Assembly: GCF_001465545.3 (NCBI RefSeq)
Contig: NZ_CP013480.3
Coordinates: 372,001 to 436,000, forward strand
Reading direction: 5' to 3'
From: Pandoraea norimbergensis
GTDB lineage: Bacteria > Pseudomonadota > Gammaproteobacteria > Burkholderiales > Burkholderiaceae
DNA: 64,000 nt
The notes beneath the pieces were generated by a model that searched no databases, was not told where the DNA came from, and was given only the letters and a program-made list of their open reading frames with translations. Position numbers and translations under genes: made by a program. Below are positions 7,745-18,098 of this stretch, in pieces (position 1 is the first letter of the stretch; each line of letters starts with the position of its first letter).

Positions 7745-8842
7745 ATGAAGAAGATTGCCTTGCTTGGCGCTGGCCACATCGGCCAAACCATTGCTCGTCT
7801 GTTGCGCGACAGCGGTGACTATCACGTGAGCGTGTTCGACCGCAGCGCACAGGCGCTTGCCCACGTTCGAGAGAATGCCGACGCCGTGTATGAACTCACC
7901 GACAGCGACACGGGCACGTTGCAAAAGGCAATCGCGGGCTACGATGCGGTGATCAATGCATTGCCCTACACCATGGCCACCAGCGCTGCGACGGCCGCTG
8001 TCGCCGCCGGTTGCCACTACTTCGATCTGACCGAAGACGTCGCCGCCACGCACGCGATCGCGCAGCTCGCCGAAGGCGCCAGCACCGCGCTCATGCCGCA
8101 ATGCGGCCTTGCCCCCGGTTTCATCTCAATCGCTGCGCATCATCTCGCCGCCGCCTTCGATCAGGTCGAAGTGGTGAAGATGCGTGTCGGTGCGCTGCCC
8201 GCTTTCCCGACCAACTCGCTGAAGTACAACCTGACGTGGAGTGTGGACGGTCTCATCAACGAATACTGTCAGCCGTGTGAAGCCATTCGCGATGGCGCGT
8301 CGATCACCGTGCAGCCGCTCGAAGACCTCGAACACTTCTCACTCGATGGCGTCGAGTACGAAGCCTTCAACACCTCCGGTGGGCTCGGTACGCTTTGCGA
8401 AACGCTCGCCGGCCGCGTGCGCGATCTCGACTACAAGTCGGTGCGTTACCCGGGGCATGGCGCGTTGATGAAGGTGCTGCTCAGTGAGCTGCGTCTTAAA
8501 GACGATCAGGAAACGCTCAAGACGCTGCTCAAGCGCGCCGTGCCGAGCACGCTGCAAGACGTGGTGCTGGTGTTCGTCGTTGTGAGTGGTCTGCGCAATG
8601 GCGTGCTCACGCAGGAAGTGTTCGCCCGCAAGATCTTCGCGGAACGTAACAACGGGCACAGCGCGAGCGCCATTCAGATCACGACGGCATCGGCGGTGTG
8701 CGCCGCGGTCGATCTGTTCTTCGCGGAAAAGCTGCCGCAGCGCGGCTTTATTCGTCAGGAGCAGATTGCACTGCCGGACTTCCTCGCCAACCGCTTCGGG
8801 CAGGCCTACGCGCACTCGACGCACATCGAATCGCTGTCCTGA
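7745..8842 (+). CDS. Saccharopine dehydrogenase-family oxidoreductase (possibly lysine 6-dehydrogenase)
   Basis: A 365-residue cytoplasmic NAD(P)-dependent enzyme. The N-terminal Rossmann fold carries GAGHIG at 8-13 and the middle holds the family's catalytic dimerisation domain. The segment LTWSVDGLINEYCQP resembles L-lysine 6-dehydrogenases, which oxidise the epsilon-amino group of lysine; carboxynorspermidine-type enzymes are an alternative. Start 7745 is preferred over 7676 because AGGGG precedes it and the Rossmann strand follows immediately. A convergent Lrp/AsnC gene and an acetylpolyamine amidohydrolase follow, so a role in lysine or polyamine breakdown is likely but inferred. Confidence 0.8.
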   Translation: MKKIALLGAGHIGQTIARLLRDSGDYHVSVFDRSAQALAHVRENADAVYELTDSDTGTLQKAIAGYDAVINALPYTMATSAATAAVAAGCHYFDLTEDVAATHAIAQLAEGASTALMPQCGLAPGFISIAAHHLAAAFDQVEVVKMRVGALPAFPTNSLKYNLTWSVDGLINEYCQPCEAIRDGASITVQPLEDLEHFSLDGVEYEAFNTSGGLGTLCETLAGRVRDLDYKSVRYPGHGALMKVLLSELRLKDDQETLKTLLKRAVPSTLQDVVLVFVVVSGLRNGVLTQEVFARKIFAERNNGHSASAIQITTASAVCAAVDLFFAEKLPQRGFIRQEQIALPDFLANRFGQAYAHSTHIESLS

Positions 8843-8878
8843 TACGTAGCACGTCCCGCATTTAAGCCTGCCATCACC

Positions 8879-8904
8879 ACTGCCCGCACGCCGCTGCGGG
8901 CAGT
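8879..8904 (+). terminator. Terminator between the dehydrogenase and the AsnC gene
   Basis: A perfect 10-bp stem (ACTGCCCGCA / TGCGGGCAGT) with a 6-base loop, lying between two convergent genes; it may serve both. Confidence 0.75.
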
Positions 8905-8976
8905 GTCATTTCCGTCGCATCAAATCGTCAAATCGACGAAACAACGCATCACGGAATCAGCACATCACCCCATCCC

Positions 8977-9462
8977 TCACCGCACTGGCACACGACTCGA
9001 CGCCTTGACTTCCTTCAACGACAACGTCGAGTGAATGCCCGTCACGCCCGGCAGCATCTTCAACACGGTATCGACAAAGACGCCATACGCGTCGAGATCT
9101 TCGCTCACCACCATCAGCATGTAATCGGCTTGCCCTGTCACCTTGTGACACGACAGGACCTCCGGGCATTGCTGAATCGCCAGCTCGAACTGCGCGGGTG
9201 CGTCGTGATCGGTATGAATGTCGAAATCGATCTGCACGAAGCCCAGCAAACCGAATCCCATCCGGCGTCGATCAAGATTCGCCTGAAAGCCGGTAATGAA
9301 TCCTTCGTCCTCAAGCTTCCTGAGTCGTCGCCAGCAGGGCGTCACGCTTAGCGACAGCGCATCGGCAAGTTGCGCCGTAGAGACGCTGCCGTCCTCCTGC
9401 AAACGGCTCAGAATCTGCCGGTCCGTGGCATCTAGCTCGGAATAGAGTCGATTGTTTTTCAT
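8977..9462 (-). CDS. Lrp/AsnC-family transcriptional regulator
   Basis: A 161-residue DNA-binding protein. The N-terminal winged helix-turn-helix (about residues 8-60, LDATDRQILSRLQEDG to DEGFITGF) is followed by a RAM ligand-binding domain (about 70-155, with GQADYMLMV). Such regulators sense amino acids. It lies divergent from the acetylpolyamine amidohydrolase gene, sharing a 139-base promoter region, and convergent with the dehydrogenase gene, so it most likely controls these two in response to lysine or a related amine (inference). Confidence 0.92.
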   Translation of the reverse strand: MKNNRLYSELDATDRQILSRLQEDGSVSTAQLADALSLSVTPCWRRLRKLEDEGFITGFQANLDRRRMGFGLLGFVQIDFDIHTDHDAPAQFELAIQQCPEVLSCHKVTGQADYMLMVVSEDLDAYGVFVDTVLKMLPGVTGIHSTLSLKEVKASSRVPVR

Positions 9463-9601
9463 TTGTCTCGCCGATGAGTCGATTTTTACAAAAAATCTAA
9501 GTCAGACAAAAAGAAAAGCAAAGCAATTTCAAGTCCCGATCCACATACTGGTGCCTGTCCGATTCAATCGATTTCGTCCTTTCGCATCAGTTCAGTCACG
9601 C

Positions 9602-10630
<1,029 letters not shown>

Positions 10631-11034
10631 AGAAGACATCAAACCACTAGTCGAACGCTAGAGAACCCACCCACTGGTTTGTTCCGTATCCCGCGCGCGT
10701 TACCCGCGCCGCAGGCGGGATTCGTTCGGCCATTTAAATTAAGTCGTATACCTAAGTTAAACCAACGTCGAACGTCAACGGTGGTGCATTCGGTCGTAAA
10801 AAATCTGAAAAAAGCCGCGATTTCAAGTGTGGCCCGATTTCGAGATTTGATGACCTCGTAGGCGGGGCGGTCAAAAAAACAGCCCCCTACCATCAGTTCC
10901 GGAAGTGTCGCAGTGAGCAGTCGAGCAACGCTTCATGAGCCACGCTCTCGCGAGTTTTATCGAAAAAGCCATCGTGCGAATCACAAGTGCGGGCGTCGCG
11001 AGAGTTTGATTTTTCACTTACAGAGAAGACCGAC
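10631..11034. other. Intergenic region upstream of the second porin
   Basis: No supported gene. An 84-codon minus frame (10639-10893) lacks a start signal and domain. It contains AT-rich patches near 10735-10760 and 10800-10830 that may be promoter elements of the porin at 11035, which has a purine-rich AGAGAAG ribosome binding site. Confidence 0.5.
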
Positions 11035-12105
11035 ATGAAACATCACTTTTGCCGATTTGGCGTTGCCTTGGGGACGCTTGCTGCACTCACTTCCGGCGCG
11101 CATGCGCAATCGAATGTCACGCTGTACGGGATCGTCGACCTCGGTATCGAAGCGCTGACGAACGTCCCCGGTGCGAACGGTGGCAAGACCACCCTCGTGC
11201 GCGAAACCTCGGGCAATATGGCTGGCTCGCGCTGGGGCATTCGCGGCACTGAAGACCTTGGCGGCGGCTACAAGGCAATCTTCGTGCTGGAAAACGGCTT
11301 CAGCGCCAACACGGGTGTTTTAGGGCAAAGCGGGCGCGAGTTCGGCCGTAAGTCGTTCGTCGGCCTGAGTGGCGCCTTCGGCACGGTGATGCTCGGGCGT
11401 CAGCAGAACCTGCTTTACGACATCTCCATTCGCTACGACCCGATGTTCTACGCCGCGTCGTACTCCGCTTACTCGCACGACCCGTATCTCGCCGCGCGCA
11501 CCGACAACACCGTCAAGTACACGGGCAAGTTCGGCGGACTCACGTTCTCGACGATGTACAGCAGCGGCTATGACTCGACCATCCCCAACGGTGCGCAGGT
11601 GCCGGGCCATTCGAAAGTGGGTCGCGATATGGGGGCGGGCGTGATGTACCAGAGCGGTCCGCTCGACGTCGGCCTCGTGTACGACCAGCGTCAGGGCACC
11701 TCGATCGACTCCGCCGACGATACAGCACGACGCGTCATTGTCGGTATCGCCTACAAGCTGACCAGCACCGATCTCTACGCGGCGTACCGCTATCTGCAAC
11801 AGACCGTAGGCAGCACGCAAACGCACACGCATCTCTACTGGGCGGGCGTCACGCAACACTTCTCGCCCGCACTGACGCTCTCGGGCGCGGTGTATCACAC
11901 GGATGTCGTCGGCTCGAATCAAGACCCGACATCGTTCGTGCTGGCGTTGGGCTACTACCTGTCGAAGCGCACCGACCTGTACTGGAACATGTCGTATGCG
12001 CTCAACCGCAATGGTTCGAATCTGGGCGTCGGCGGGATGGGGGTGAACGTGATCGCGGGGCAGAACCAGTTCGGCACCGTGGCGGGTGTTCGTCACCGGT
12101 TCTGA
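11035..12105 (+). CDS. Gram-negative general porin
   Basis: A 356-residue outer-membrane porin. The signal peptide ends near GAHA and is followed by QSNVTLYGIVDLG; SGREFGRKSFVGLSG and the terminal HRF are typical. Start 11035 (not 10987) follows AGAGAAG and gives a normal leader. It lies alone on its strand, with AraC reading the other way behind it. It is about as distant from the two other porins in the window as such paralogues usually are, suggesting separate solute preferences. Confidence 0.93.
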   Translation: MKHHFCRFGVALGTLAALTSGAHAQSNVTLYGIVDLGIEALTNVPGANGGKTTLVRETSGNMAGSRWGIRGTEDLGGGYKAIFVLENGFSANTGVLGQSGREFGRKSFVGLSGAFGTVMLGRQQNLLYDISIRYDPMFYAASYSAYSHDPYLAARTDNTVKYTGKFGGLTFSTMYSSGYDSTIPNGAQVPGHSKVGRDMGAGVMYQSGPLDVGLVYDQRQGTSIDSADDTARRVIVGIAYKLTSTDLYAAYRYLQQTVGSTQTHTHLYWAGVTQHFSPALTLSGAVYHTDVVGSNQDPTSFVLALGYYLSKRTDLYWNMSYALNRNGSNLGVGGMGVNVIAGQNQFGTVAGVRHRF

Positions 12106-12139
12106 CGATGGGGTAGGGCGCGCCTGCGAGGGAGACCTT

Positions 12140-12958
12140 TTAGTCTGCGCCTTGGCGCGCCACCGGCGTCTGAGCGAGTCCGCCGAGATATTCCTTGGGT
12201 GTGCGGCCCATGGCCGTGCGGAACATCGACGTGAACGCACTCGGGCTTTCATAACCAAGATCCAGCGCAATGGTTGTGACGGCGTCGCCTGCGGCAAGAC
12301 GCGAGAGCGCAACCATCAGTCGCAATTGCTGACGCCAGTGCGAGAACGTAATACCCGTCTCGCTGCGGAACAGGCGCGTGAGCGTGCGGCGGCCAACGTT
12401 GCCGACGCGTGCCCAGTCATCGAGATCGCCGTCGTTCCCCGGCTCCGCTAACAGCATGCGACAGATGCGCAGCAAGCGTGGATCGCGCGGCATCGGCAGG
12501 TGCAACGGCACGGTCGGTGCCCGGCAAATCTCGTCAACGATCAACGACATCACGCGACCGTCGCGGCCTTCGGGCTCATAGAGCGAGGGGATGTCGATAG
12601 CTTCGGAGATGAGACTGCGCAGCAGCGTGGAGACTTCGATGATGCAGCACTCGTTCGGTAGTTGGTTGGACACCGCCGGGTCGATGTAGAGCGAACACGC
12701 GAGGATGGCCTGACCCCGGCCGTTGCAGTTGTGCGTCACGCCAGCGGGAATCCACGCCGCGCGATGCGGTGGCACGAGCCACGTGCCGGTGGCGGTCTCG
12801 ATGGTGTACACGCCTTCGACGGCGAAGAGCAGTTGCGCACGCGGATGCGAGTGTGGCGGGTCTGCGTCGAGCAGTGTGGAGTCGCTGAAATCGGAAACCA
12901 TGACCGCGACGGGCCGTGGCAAATCCTGATAGTCGACGGAGTGAGTACTTTTCTGCAT
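12140..12958 (-). CDS. AraC-family transcriptional regulator with cupin domain
   Basis: A 272-residue regulator: an N-terminal cupin sensor (PHSHPRAQLLFAVEGVYTIE, then WIPAGVTHNC) and a C-terminal double helix-turn-helix (LTRLFRSETGITFSHWRQQ, then IALDLGYESPSAF). The frame is open to 13054; the ATG at 12958 is preferred because the domain starts soon after, although neither start has a strong ribosome binding site. It is divergent from the esterase gene at 13114 and probably regulates it and the PaiB-like gene. Confidence 0.87.
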   Translation of the reverse strand: MQKSTHSVDYQDLPRPVAVMVSDFSDSTLLDADPPHSHPRAQLLFAVEGVYTIETATGTWLVPPHRAAWIPAGVTHNCNGRGQAILACSLYIDPAVSNQLPNECCIIEVSTLLRSLISEAIDIPSLYEPEGRDGRVMSLIVDEICRAPTVPLHLPMPRDPRLLRICRMLLAEPGNDGDLDDWARVGNVGRRTLTRLFRSETGITFSHWRQQLRLMVALSRLAAGDAVTTIALDLGYESPSAFTSMFRTAMGRTPKEYLGGLAQTPVARQGAD

Positions 12959-13113
12959 TGGATGTTGGCCCGATTTCGCTACTGGATGTCCCTGCGCACG
13001 CGGCGACTTGATTTTTGGAACTCTAAAATTTTTTCGGTTCGTTGTCATTGGCATGACATTTCATCTGCCAACGCATTTGGCCCTGTTGCCACACTAACCA
13101 TCTGAACCGGAAA

Positions 13114-14103
13114 ATGAATAAAGAGATTCACCTACTTCATGCCGCAGACGATCCCGGACCCTCGCCGATCGATCCCGACATGACCCGCTTCATGGCGTTG
13201 CAAAGCGAAGACGGCGCAGCGTTCGTGCGTTGGGACCTCGGCACCGCAGCGCAAGCGCGCGAGGCGTTCGAAGTGATTCGTCGCCGTTGGGCAAGCGGTG
13301 GCCCGCAGATGCATCGCACCGTCGAGCGCGCTGTGCCAACGAGGCACGGCGACGTGCGCATCCGCGTTTATTACCCTCATGAACAGGCGTCGTTGCCCGC
13401 GTTGATCTATCTGCACGGCGGCGGCTTCGTCGTGTTCAGTCTCGACACCCATGACCGTGTGATGCGTGAATACGCCGCGCGCGCGGGCGTAGCGGTGGTG
13501 GGCATCGACTACTCGCGCTCGCCGGAAGCCCGCTTCCCACGCGCACTCGAAGAGATTGTCGACGTCACCCGCTGGCTGCATCGCCACGCCGACACGCTGG
13601 GGCTCGACGCACAGGCGCTGCTCATCGGTGGCGACTCCGCCGGTGCCAACCTGTCGCTGGGCACCGCGCTGCAATTGCGCGACGCGGGGGAGAATCTGCC
13701 GCGCGGCATGGTGTTCAACTACGGCGCGTTCGACATGATTCCGTGGCGCGACTCGTTTGCCCGCTTCGGAGGCGGCGAGTATTCGCTCTCGTCGCACGAC
13801 ATGGTGTGCTTCGTGAACCGTTACATCAATCACCGCGACGAGCTCTCAGACCCGCGCTGCCGCCCGATTGTGGCGAGCCTCGATAACCTGCCGCCCGCTT
13901 GTTTCGCGATTGCCGAACTCGATCCGCTCTACGACGAGAACATCGAGATGGCTGACCGGCTGCGCAATGCCGGTGTGCCCGTGAGCGCGACGGTCTACCC
14001 GGGCACCATCCACAGCTTTCTCGAAGCCGTGTCGATCGCTGGCGTCAGCGACCGGGCCTTCGCGGAGCAGGCCGAATGGATCAGACAGCGGGTGAGCGCA
14101 TGA
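13114..14103 (+). CDS. Alpha/beta hydrolase, hormone-sensitive lipase family esterase
   Basis: A 329-residue cytoplasmic carboxylesterase. It has the HGGGF oxyanion motif at 101-105, the GDSAG nucleophile elbow at 173-177 (Ser175), an Asp in the DPLYDEN segment and the closing His in TIHSF, all typical of the HSL family. Substrates are usually short-chain esters; the actual one is unknown. It stands divergent from an AraC regulator and 58 bases ahead of a PaiB-like gene, likely in one transcript. Confidence 0.9.
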   Translation: MNKEIHLLHAADDPGPSPIDPDMTRFMALQSEDGAAFVRWDLGTAAQAREAFEVIRRRWASGGPQMHRTVERAVPTRHGDVRIRVYYPHEQASLPALIYLHGGGFVVFSLDTHDRVMREYAARAGVAVVGIDYSRSPEARFPRALEEIVDVTRWLHRHADTLGLDAQALLIGGDSAGANLSLGTALQLRDAGENLPRGMVFNYGAFDMIPWRDSFARFGGGEYSLSSHDMVCFVNRYINHRDELSDPRCRPIVASLDNLPPACFAIAELDPLYDENIEMADRLRNAGVPVSATVYPGTIHSFLEAVSIAGVSDRAFAEQAEWIRQRVSA

Positions 14104-14161
14104 CCCACCTCCGCGCCATCCCCCCAATTCAAGTCGTCTGCCTACAGGAACAGGATCGCTG

Positions 14162-14803
14162 ATGTACCGCCCGGAACCCTATCAAGAAAACTCCCCCGAG
14201 ACGCTGCGCTCGCTCATGCGCCGCTGGCCGTTCGCCGCGCTCGTCACGTTCGGCCCGTCGGGCATGACGGCAACACATTTGCCGTTTCTGATCGACGTCG
14301 ACGCCGACGGCAACACGTTGCTCACCACCCATTTGTCGCGCCGCAACACGCAGTACGGCGACCTGAGTCAAGGCTGCCACGCCATGGTGATCTTTCAGGG
14401 CCCCAGCGCCTATATCTCGCCGAGCTGGTACGACGAGAAGCGCACGTTCCCCACGTGGAACTACGCCGCGATTCACGCGTATGGCGACATTCAGGTGGTT
14501 GATGACGCCGACGGCATCAAGCACATCCTCGATCGTGTGGTCGAGACGTTCGACGGGCCGATTGCAGGGGAGTGGACCTTCGCCGGAATCCCCGCCGAAC
14601 AGACCGCATTGCGCCTGCCGAAAATCGCAGGGGTTGTCATGAAAGTTTCGCGGCTGGACGGGGCGCTCAAGCTCAATCAGGACCACAGCGATGCCGACAA
14701 ACACGGCGTGATTGCTGCACTGGAATCGCGCGAAGACGCCGGTGGCCGTGAGATTGCCGCACTCATGCGAGCGACGTTGGGCACCGGGGAACGGTCAGCG
14801 TAA
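14162..14803 (+). CDS. PaiB-like FMN-binding protein
   Basis: A 213-residue protein of the FMN-binding split-barrel type (PaiB, often annotated as negative transcriptional regulator). It shows the family's N-terminus (MYRPEPYQ), THLPFLID, and the central SPSWY-DEKRTFPTWNY stretch. In Bacillus, PaiB belongs to a polyamine-related pair; in proteobacteria it may act in flavin- or haem-linked chemistry. It is probably cotranscribed with the esterase. Confidence 0.88.
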   Translation: MYRPEPYQENSPETLRSLMRRWPFAALVTFGPSGMTATHLPFLIDVDADGNTLLTTHLSRRNTQYGDLSQGCHAMVIFQGPSAYISPSWYDEKRTFPTWNYAAIHAYGDIQVVDDADGIKHILDRVVETFDGPIAGEWTFAGIPAEQTALRLPKIAGVVMKVSRLDGALKLNQDHSDADKHGVIAALESREDAGGREIAALMRATLGTGERSA

Positions 14804-14936
14804 ACACCGACGTAAATAATTTTTTTCCCGTTTTTGGCGCCAATATGATTGGCTAAATCATGCCGGTATCTGTGCAAACGTCGCAGCCGATGGGGTCGAT
14901 GTCACAGGTTTCGCTATTCCGGAGCTTAGTCACGCT

Positions 14937-16079
14937 ATGACGACATTCCAGCAGTTTCCTCAGTTTCCCTTCATTTCCGTGAGCGGCCGCCCTTACGACC
15001 GGGGCGTGCAGTACGGCAAGCAGGCGCAAGACCGTGTGCGCGCGAGCGCAGCCATGTACGGCCGCACGATCGACGAACTGGGTTACACCGCCAGCGCCCG
15101 CGCAGCGCTCTTCAAGCACTTTGAAGGGCATATCGGCACGGTCGATCCGACCTATCTCGACGAGATGCACGGCATTGCCGATGGCGCCGGCGTGTCGTTC
15201 GCCGACATCGTGATGATCAACGCCCGCACGGAAGTGCTGGCCAAGGCCCGCGCCGATCAGGCCACCGCAGAGGGCGAAGAACTTCAGGACGGTTGCACCG
15301 GCGCCATCGTGCTGCCGGAGCGCTCGGCCAGCGGCAATTTGCTGCACGCTCAGAACTGGGACTGGCGCGCCGACTGCGTGAACACCGGCGTCGTGCTGCG
15401 TGTGCAACGCGACGACGGCCCTGACTTTCTGACGTTCGTGGAAGCCGGTGGTCTGGCGCGCAGCGGTATGAACAGCGCAGGCGTTTCCATCACTGCCAAC
15501 TATCTGGAATCGGACCGCGACTTCAAGCAGTTGGGCGTGCCGCTGGCAATCCTTCGCCGCAAGGTGCTTGACCAGCCGGTGTTCGCGAATGCCCTGAAGG
15601 CCGTCGCGACCACGCCGAAGTCGTGCTCGAACAACATCATGCTCGGCATGGCGCAAGGGTTTGCCATCGACTTCGAGTGCACCACCAACGAAGCTTTTCC
15701 GCTGTACCCCGGCGACGATCAACTGATCGTGCACGCGAACCACTGGGTGAGCCCGGTCGCGCGCACGAAGCTGGTCGATACCGGTTGCGAGAACTCGGCC
15801 GACAGCTACTACCGCGACTGGCGCGTGCGCAAGCTGCTCAACAGCACGCCGATGATTTCGCGCGACAGCCTCAAGCAGGCGCTGTTCGACGATTTCGGCA
15901 CGCCGTTCTCCGTGTGCCGTCCGCCGCGCGAAGGGGTGCGCCACTCGATGACGGCCTCCGTGGCGATGGTCGTGATGGAACCCGCCGTCGGCGAGATGGA
16001 CGTGGCACCGATGCCCGCCCTCAACCGCGTGTTCACGCGCTATCGCCTCGAAGGCGAGCCGACGCTGCTCGAAGCGTAA
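14937..16079 (+). CDS. C45-family Ntn-hydrolase (acyl-CoA:6-APA acyltransferase-like peptidase)
   Basis: A 380-residue member of the family that cleaves or forms amide bonds, named for the fungal acyl-CoA:isopenicillin-N acyltransferase. The N-terminal part (FISVSGRPYDRGVQYG) and the DGCTGAIV motif are diagnostic: maturation would cut between Gly119 and Cys120 so that Cys120 becomes the catalytic N-terminal nucleophile. The later QNWDWR and ANHW segments complete the active site. There is no signal peptide, so it acts in the cytoplasm. It heads a run of same-strand genes for an alpha/beta hydrolase and a Dpp-type importer, suggesting that an imported amide is hydrolysed here. The natural substrate is unknown. 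Confidence 0.87.
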   Translation: MTTFQQFPQFPFISVSGRPYDRGVQYGKQAQDRVRASAAMYGRTIDELGYTASARAALFKHFEGHIGTVDPTYLDEMHGIADGAGVSFADIVMINARTEVLAKARADQATAEGEELQDGCTGAIVLPERSASGNLLHAQNWDWRADCVNTGVVLRVQRDDGPDFLTFVEAGGLARSGMNSAGVSITANYLESDRDFKQLGVPLAILRRKVLDQPVFANALKAVATTPKSCSNNIMLGMAQGFAIDFECTTNEAFPLYPGDDQLIVHANHWVSPVARTKLVDTGCENSADSYYRDWRVRKLLNSTPMISRDSLKQALFDDFGTPFSVCRPPREGVRHSMTASVAMVVMEPAVGEMDVAPMPALNRVFTRYRLEGEPTLLEA

Positions 16080-16163
16080 GGCGATCGCGGGCGCCAGTCA
16101 CCGCGCCCGATCCCGCCAGCAGCCGCTCCTATTCATAGATTCGAAAAATACTTCGCAACAACC

Positions 16164-17033
16164 ATGACCCAGACCACTACCGACGCCGCCAATTTGAGCA
16201 CCGAAGCTCGCACCCGCAACCTTTACGACCTCGGCTCGACGACGATCTTCTCTTACGCGGGCGATCCGCGCTTTGCCTACGCCCTGTATGTCCCGAAGGC
16301 CATCACGCAGCCCGGCAATCGCGTTGAGTTGGTGGTTGTCGTGCACGGCACGGGCCGCCAGTTCACCAACTATCGCGATGCGTTCGCCGAGTTCGGCCGC
16401 TGGCAAGACTGCCTGATCCTGTGCCCGCTGTTCCCGGTCGGCGTGCGCGGCGACGGTAACCCCGGCGGTTTCAAGCATCTGGTGGAAGCGGACATTCGCT
16501 ACGACGACGTGTTGCTGGGCATGGTCGATGAAGTCAGCCGCAAATACGAAGCGTCGTTCGACAAGTTCGGGCTGTTTGGCTATTCCGGCGGTGGTCAGTT
16601 CGTCAATCGCTTCGGCTATCTGCATCCGGAGCGTCTGTGGGCGCTGTCGATCGGCGCGCCGGGTTCGGTCACGCTGCTCGACGCGCAGCAGAACTGGTGG
16701 GTCGGCATTGGCGACATGCAGCAACGCTTCGGCAAGGCGCTCGATCTCGATGCGCTGCGCAGCGTTCCGGTGCATATGGTCGTTGGTAAAGCCGACCTCG
16801 AAACGTGGGAAATCACGCACCGTGAAGGTGGCCCGCACTTCATGCCGGGCGCTAACTCCGCCGGTGCCAATCGGCAGGAGCGCCTCGCGTCGCTGCGCGA
16901 TTCGTTCGAACGCGCGGGTGTCGACGTGACCTTCGACGTGATCGACAACATGCCGCACAACGGCATGCTGGCCGTGCCCGCCGTGCAGGACTTCTTTGCC
17001 GATGTGCTGCGCAAGAAGCGCGGCGAAGCCTGA
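16164..17033 (+). CDS. Alpha/beta hydrolase
   Basis: A 289-residue esterase/lipase-fold protein. The oxyanion strand VVVVHGTGRQF (about 57-67) is followed by GYSGGG with nucleophile Ser141, and the closing His lies in the NMPHNGM segment near 270. It resembles small PHB-depolymerase-like hydrolases but is not a close match to a characterised enzyme that I can name. It sits between the C45 hydrolase (84 bases before) and the ABC permeases (120 bases after), so it probably acts on the same imported compound. Confidence 0.82.
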   Translation: MTQTTTDAANLSTEARTRNLYDLGSTTIFSYAGDPRFAYALYVPKAITQPGNRVELVVVVHGTGRQFTNYRDAFAEFGRWQDCLILCPLFPVGVRGDGNPGGFKHLVEADIRYDDVLLGMVDEVSRKYEASFDKFGLFGYSGGGQFVNRFGYLHPERLWALSIGAPGSVTLLDAQQNWWVGIGDMQQRFGKALDLDALRSVPVHMVVGKADLETWEITHREGGPHFMPGANSAGANRQERLASLRDSFERAGVDVTFDVIDNMPHNGMLAVPAVQDFFADVLRKKRGEA

Positions 17034-17153
17034 GCCGTTGGCCGGTCACTGACGGATTCCGCCGATGCCACCGATGTGCGCCGCGAGCGCCACCAGCGCC
17101 GTTGCAGCCCCCGCAGTTGTCCCACGCGGTCGTCCTAACTAGGGAGCGCGAAC

Positions 17154-18098
17154 ATGCTTCGTTTTCTGTTGTCCCGGATTCTCGCCGCGACGCCCACGCT
17201 GTTGATCGTGACGGTGTCGGTGTTCGTGATGATCCGGCTGGTGCCGGGCGACCCCGCGCAGTTGCTGCTCGGCGACTTGGCCGATCCGGTCTCGCTTGCC
17301 GCCATGCGCGTCAAGATGGGGCTCGACCAGCCGTGGACCACGCAGTTCTGGATCTGGTTCTCAGGCGCGCTGCACGGCGATCTGGGCACGTCGATCACCA
17401 CCGGTGAGCCGGTGCGCTCGCTGGTCTGGGCGCGCTTCATCACCAGCGCGCAGGTCGTGTTGTGTGCCGTGCTGTTCGCGGCACTCGTCTCGGTGCCCGC
17501 CGGCATGATCGCTGCGTGGAAGCAGAACAAGCTGCCCGATCTGTTGCTCGTGGGCGGTGCCACGCTGCTGGTGTCGATGCCCGCGTTCTGGCTGGGTCTG
17601 TTGATCCTGTTGTTCTTCGGGCTGAAGCTGCAATGGCTGCCGGTGGTGGGCTACGTGTCGATTGCCGACGACTGGCGCGCCGGGATGCTGTATCTCGTCA
17701 TGCCGATTCTGACGCTGTTTCTGCATGAAATCGGCGTGCTGATTCGCATGGCCCGCGCCAGCACGCTCGACGTGTTGCGTCTCGACTACGTGACCCATGC
17801 CCGCGCCAAGGGGTTGTCTGAGCGTGCGGTGCTGATGAATCACGTGTTCCGTAATTCGTTCGGCCCGACGTGGACGCTGATCGGGCTGGTGCTCGGCAAC
17901 CTGCTCGGCGGCATTGCCGTGGTGGAGACGGTGTTCACTATTCCGGGGCTTGGCCGTTTGCTCGTCGACTCGATCTTCGCCCGCGACTATCCGGTCATTC
18001 AGGGGTGTCTGCTGTGTGTGGCGACGGTGTACGTCGTGGTGAACCTCGTGATCGATCTCTGCTATCCCCTCTTTGATCCCCGGGTGACGGTGCAATGA
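17154..18098 (+). CDS. ABC transporter permease, DppB/OppB type
   Basis: A 314-residue inner-membrane permease with six helices. The N-terminus FLLSRILAATPTLLIV and the cytoplasmic loop DYVTHARAKGLSE (the EAA motif that docks the ATPase) are typical of peptide/nickel importers. Its TGA overlaps the start of the next permease by four bases (ATGA), so the two are translationally coupled. Confidence 0.93.
   Translation: MLRFLLSRILAATPTLLIVTVSVFVMIRLVPGDPAQLLLGDLADPVSLAAMRVKMGLDQPWTTQFWIWFSGALHGDLGTSITTGEPVRSLVWARFITSAQVVLCAVLFAALVSVPAGMIAAWKQNKLPDLLLVGGATLLVSMPAFWLGLLILLFFGLKLQWLPVVGYVSIADDWRAGMLYLVMPILTLFLHEIGVLIRMARASTLDVLRLDYVTHARAKGLSERAVLMNHVFRNSFGPTWTLIGLVLGNLLGGIAVVETVFTIPGLGRLLVDSIFARDYPVIQGCLLCVATVYVVVNLVIDLCYPLFDPRVTVQ

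Noticed and set aside
10639..10893. 84-codon minus frame before the second porin
   Set aside because: No start signal and no family likeness; the region has promoter-like AT patches instead.
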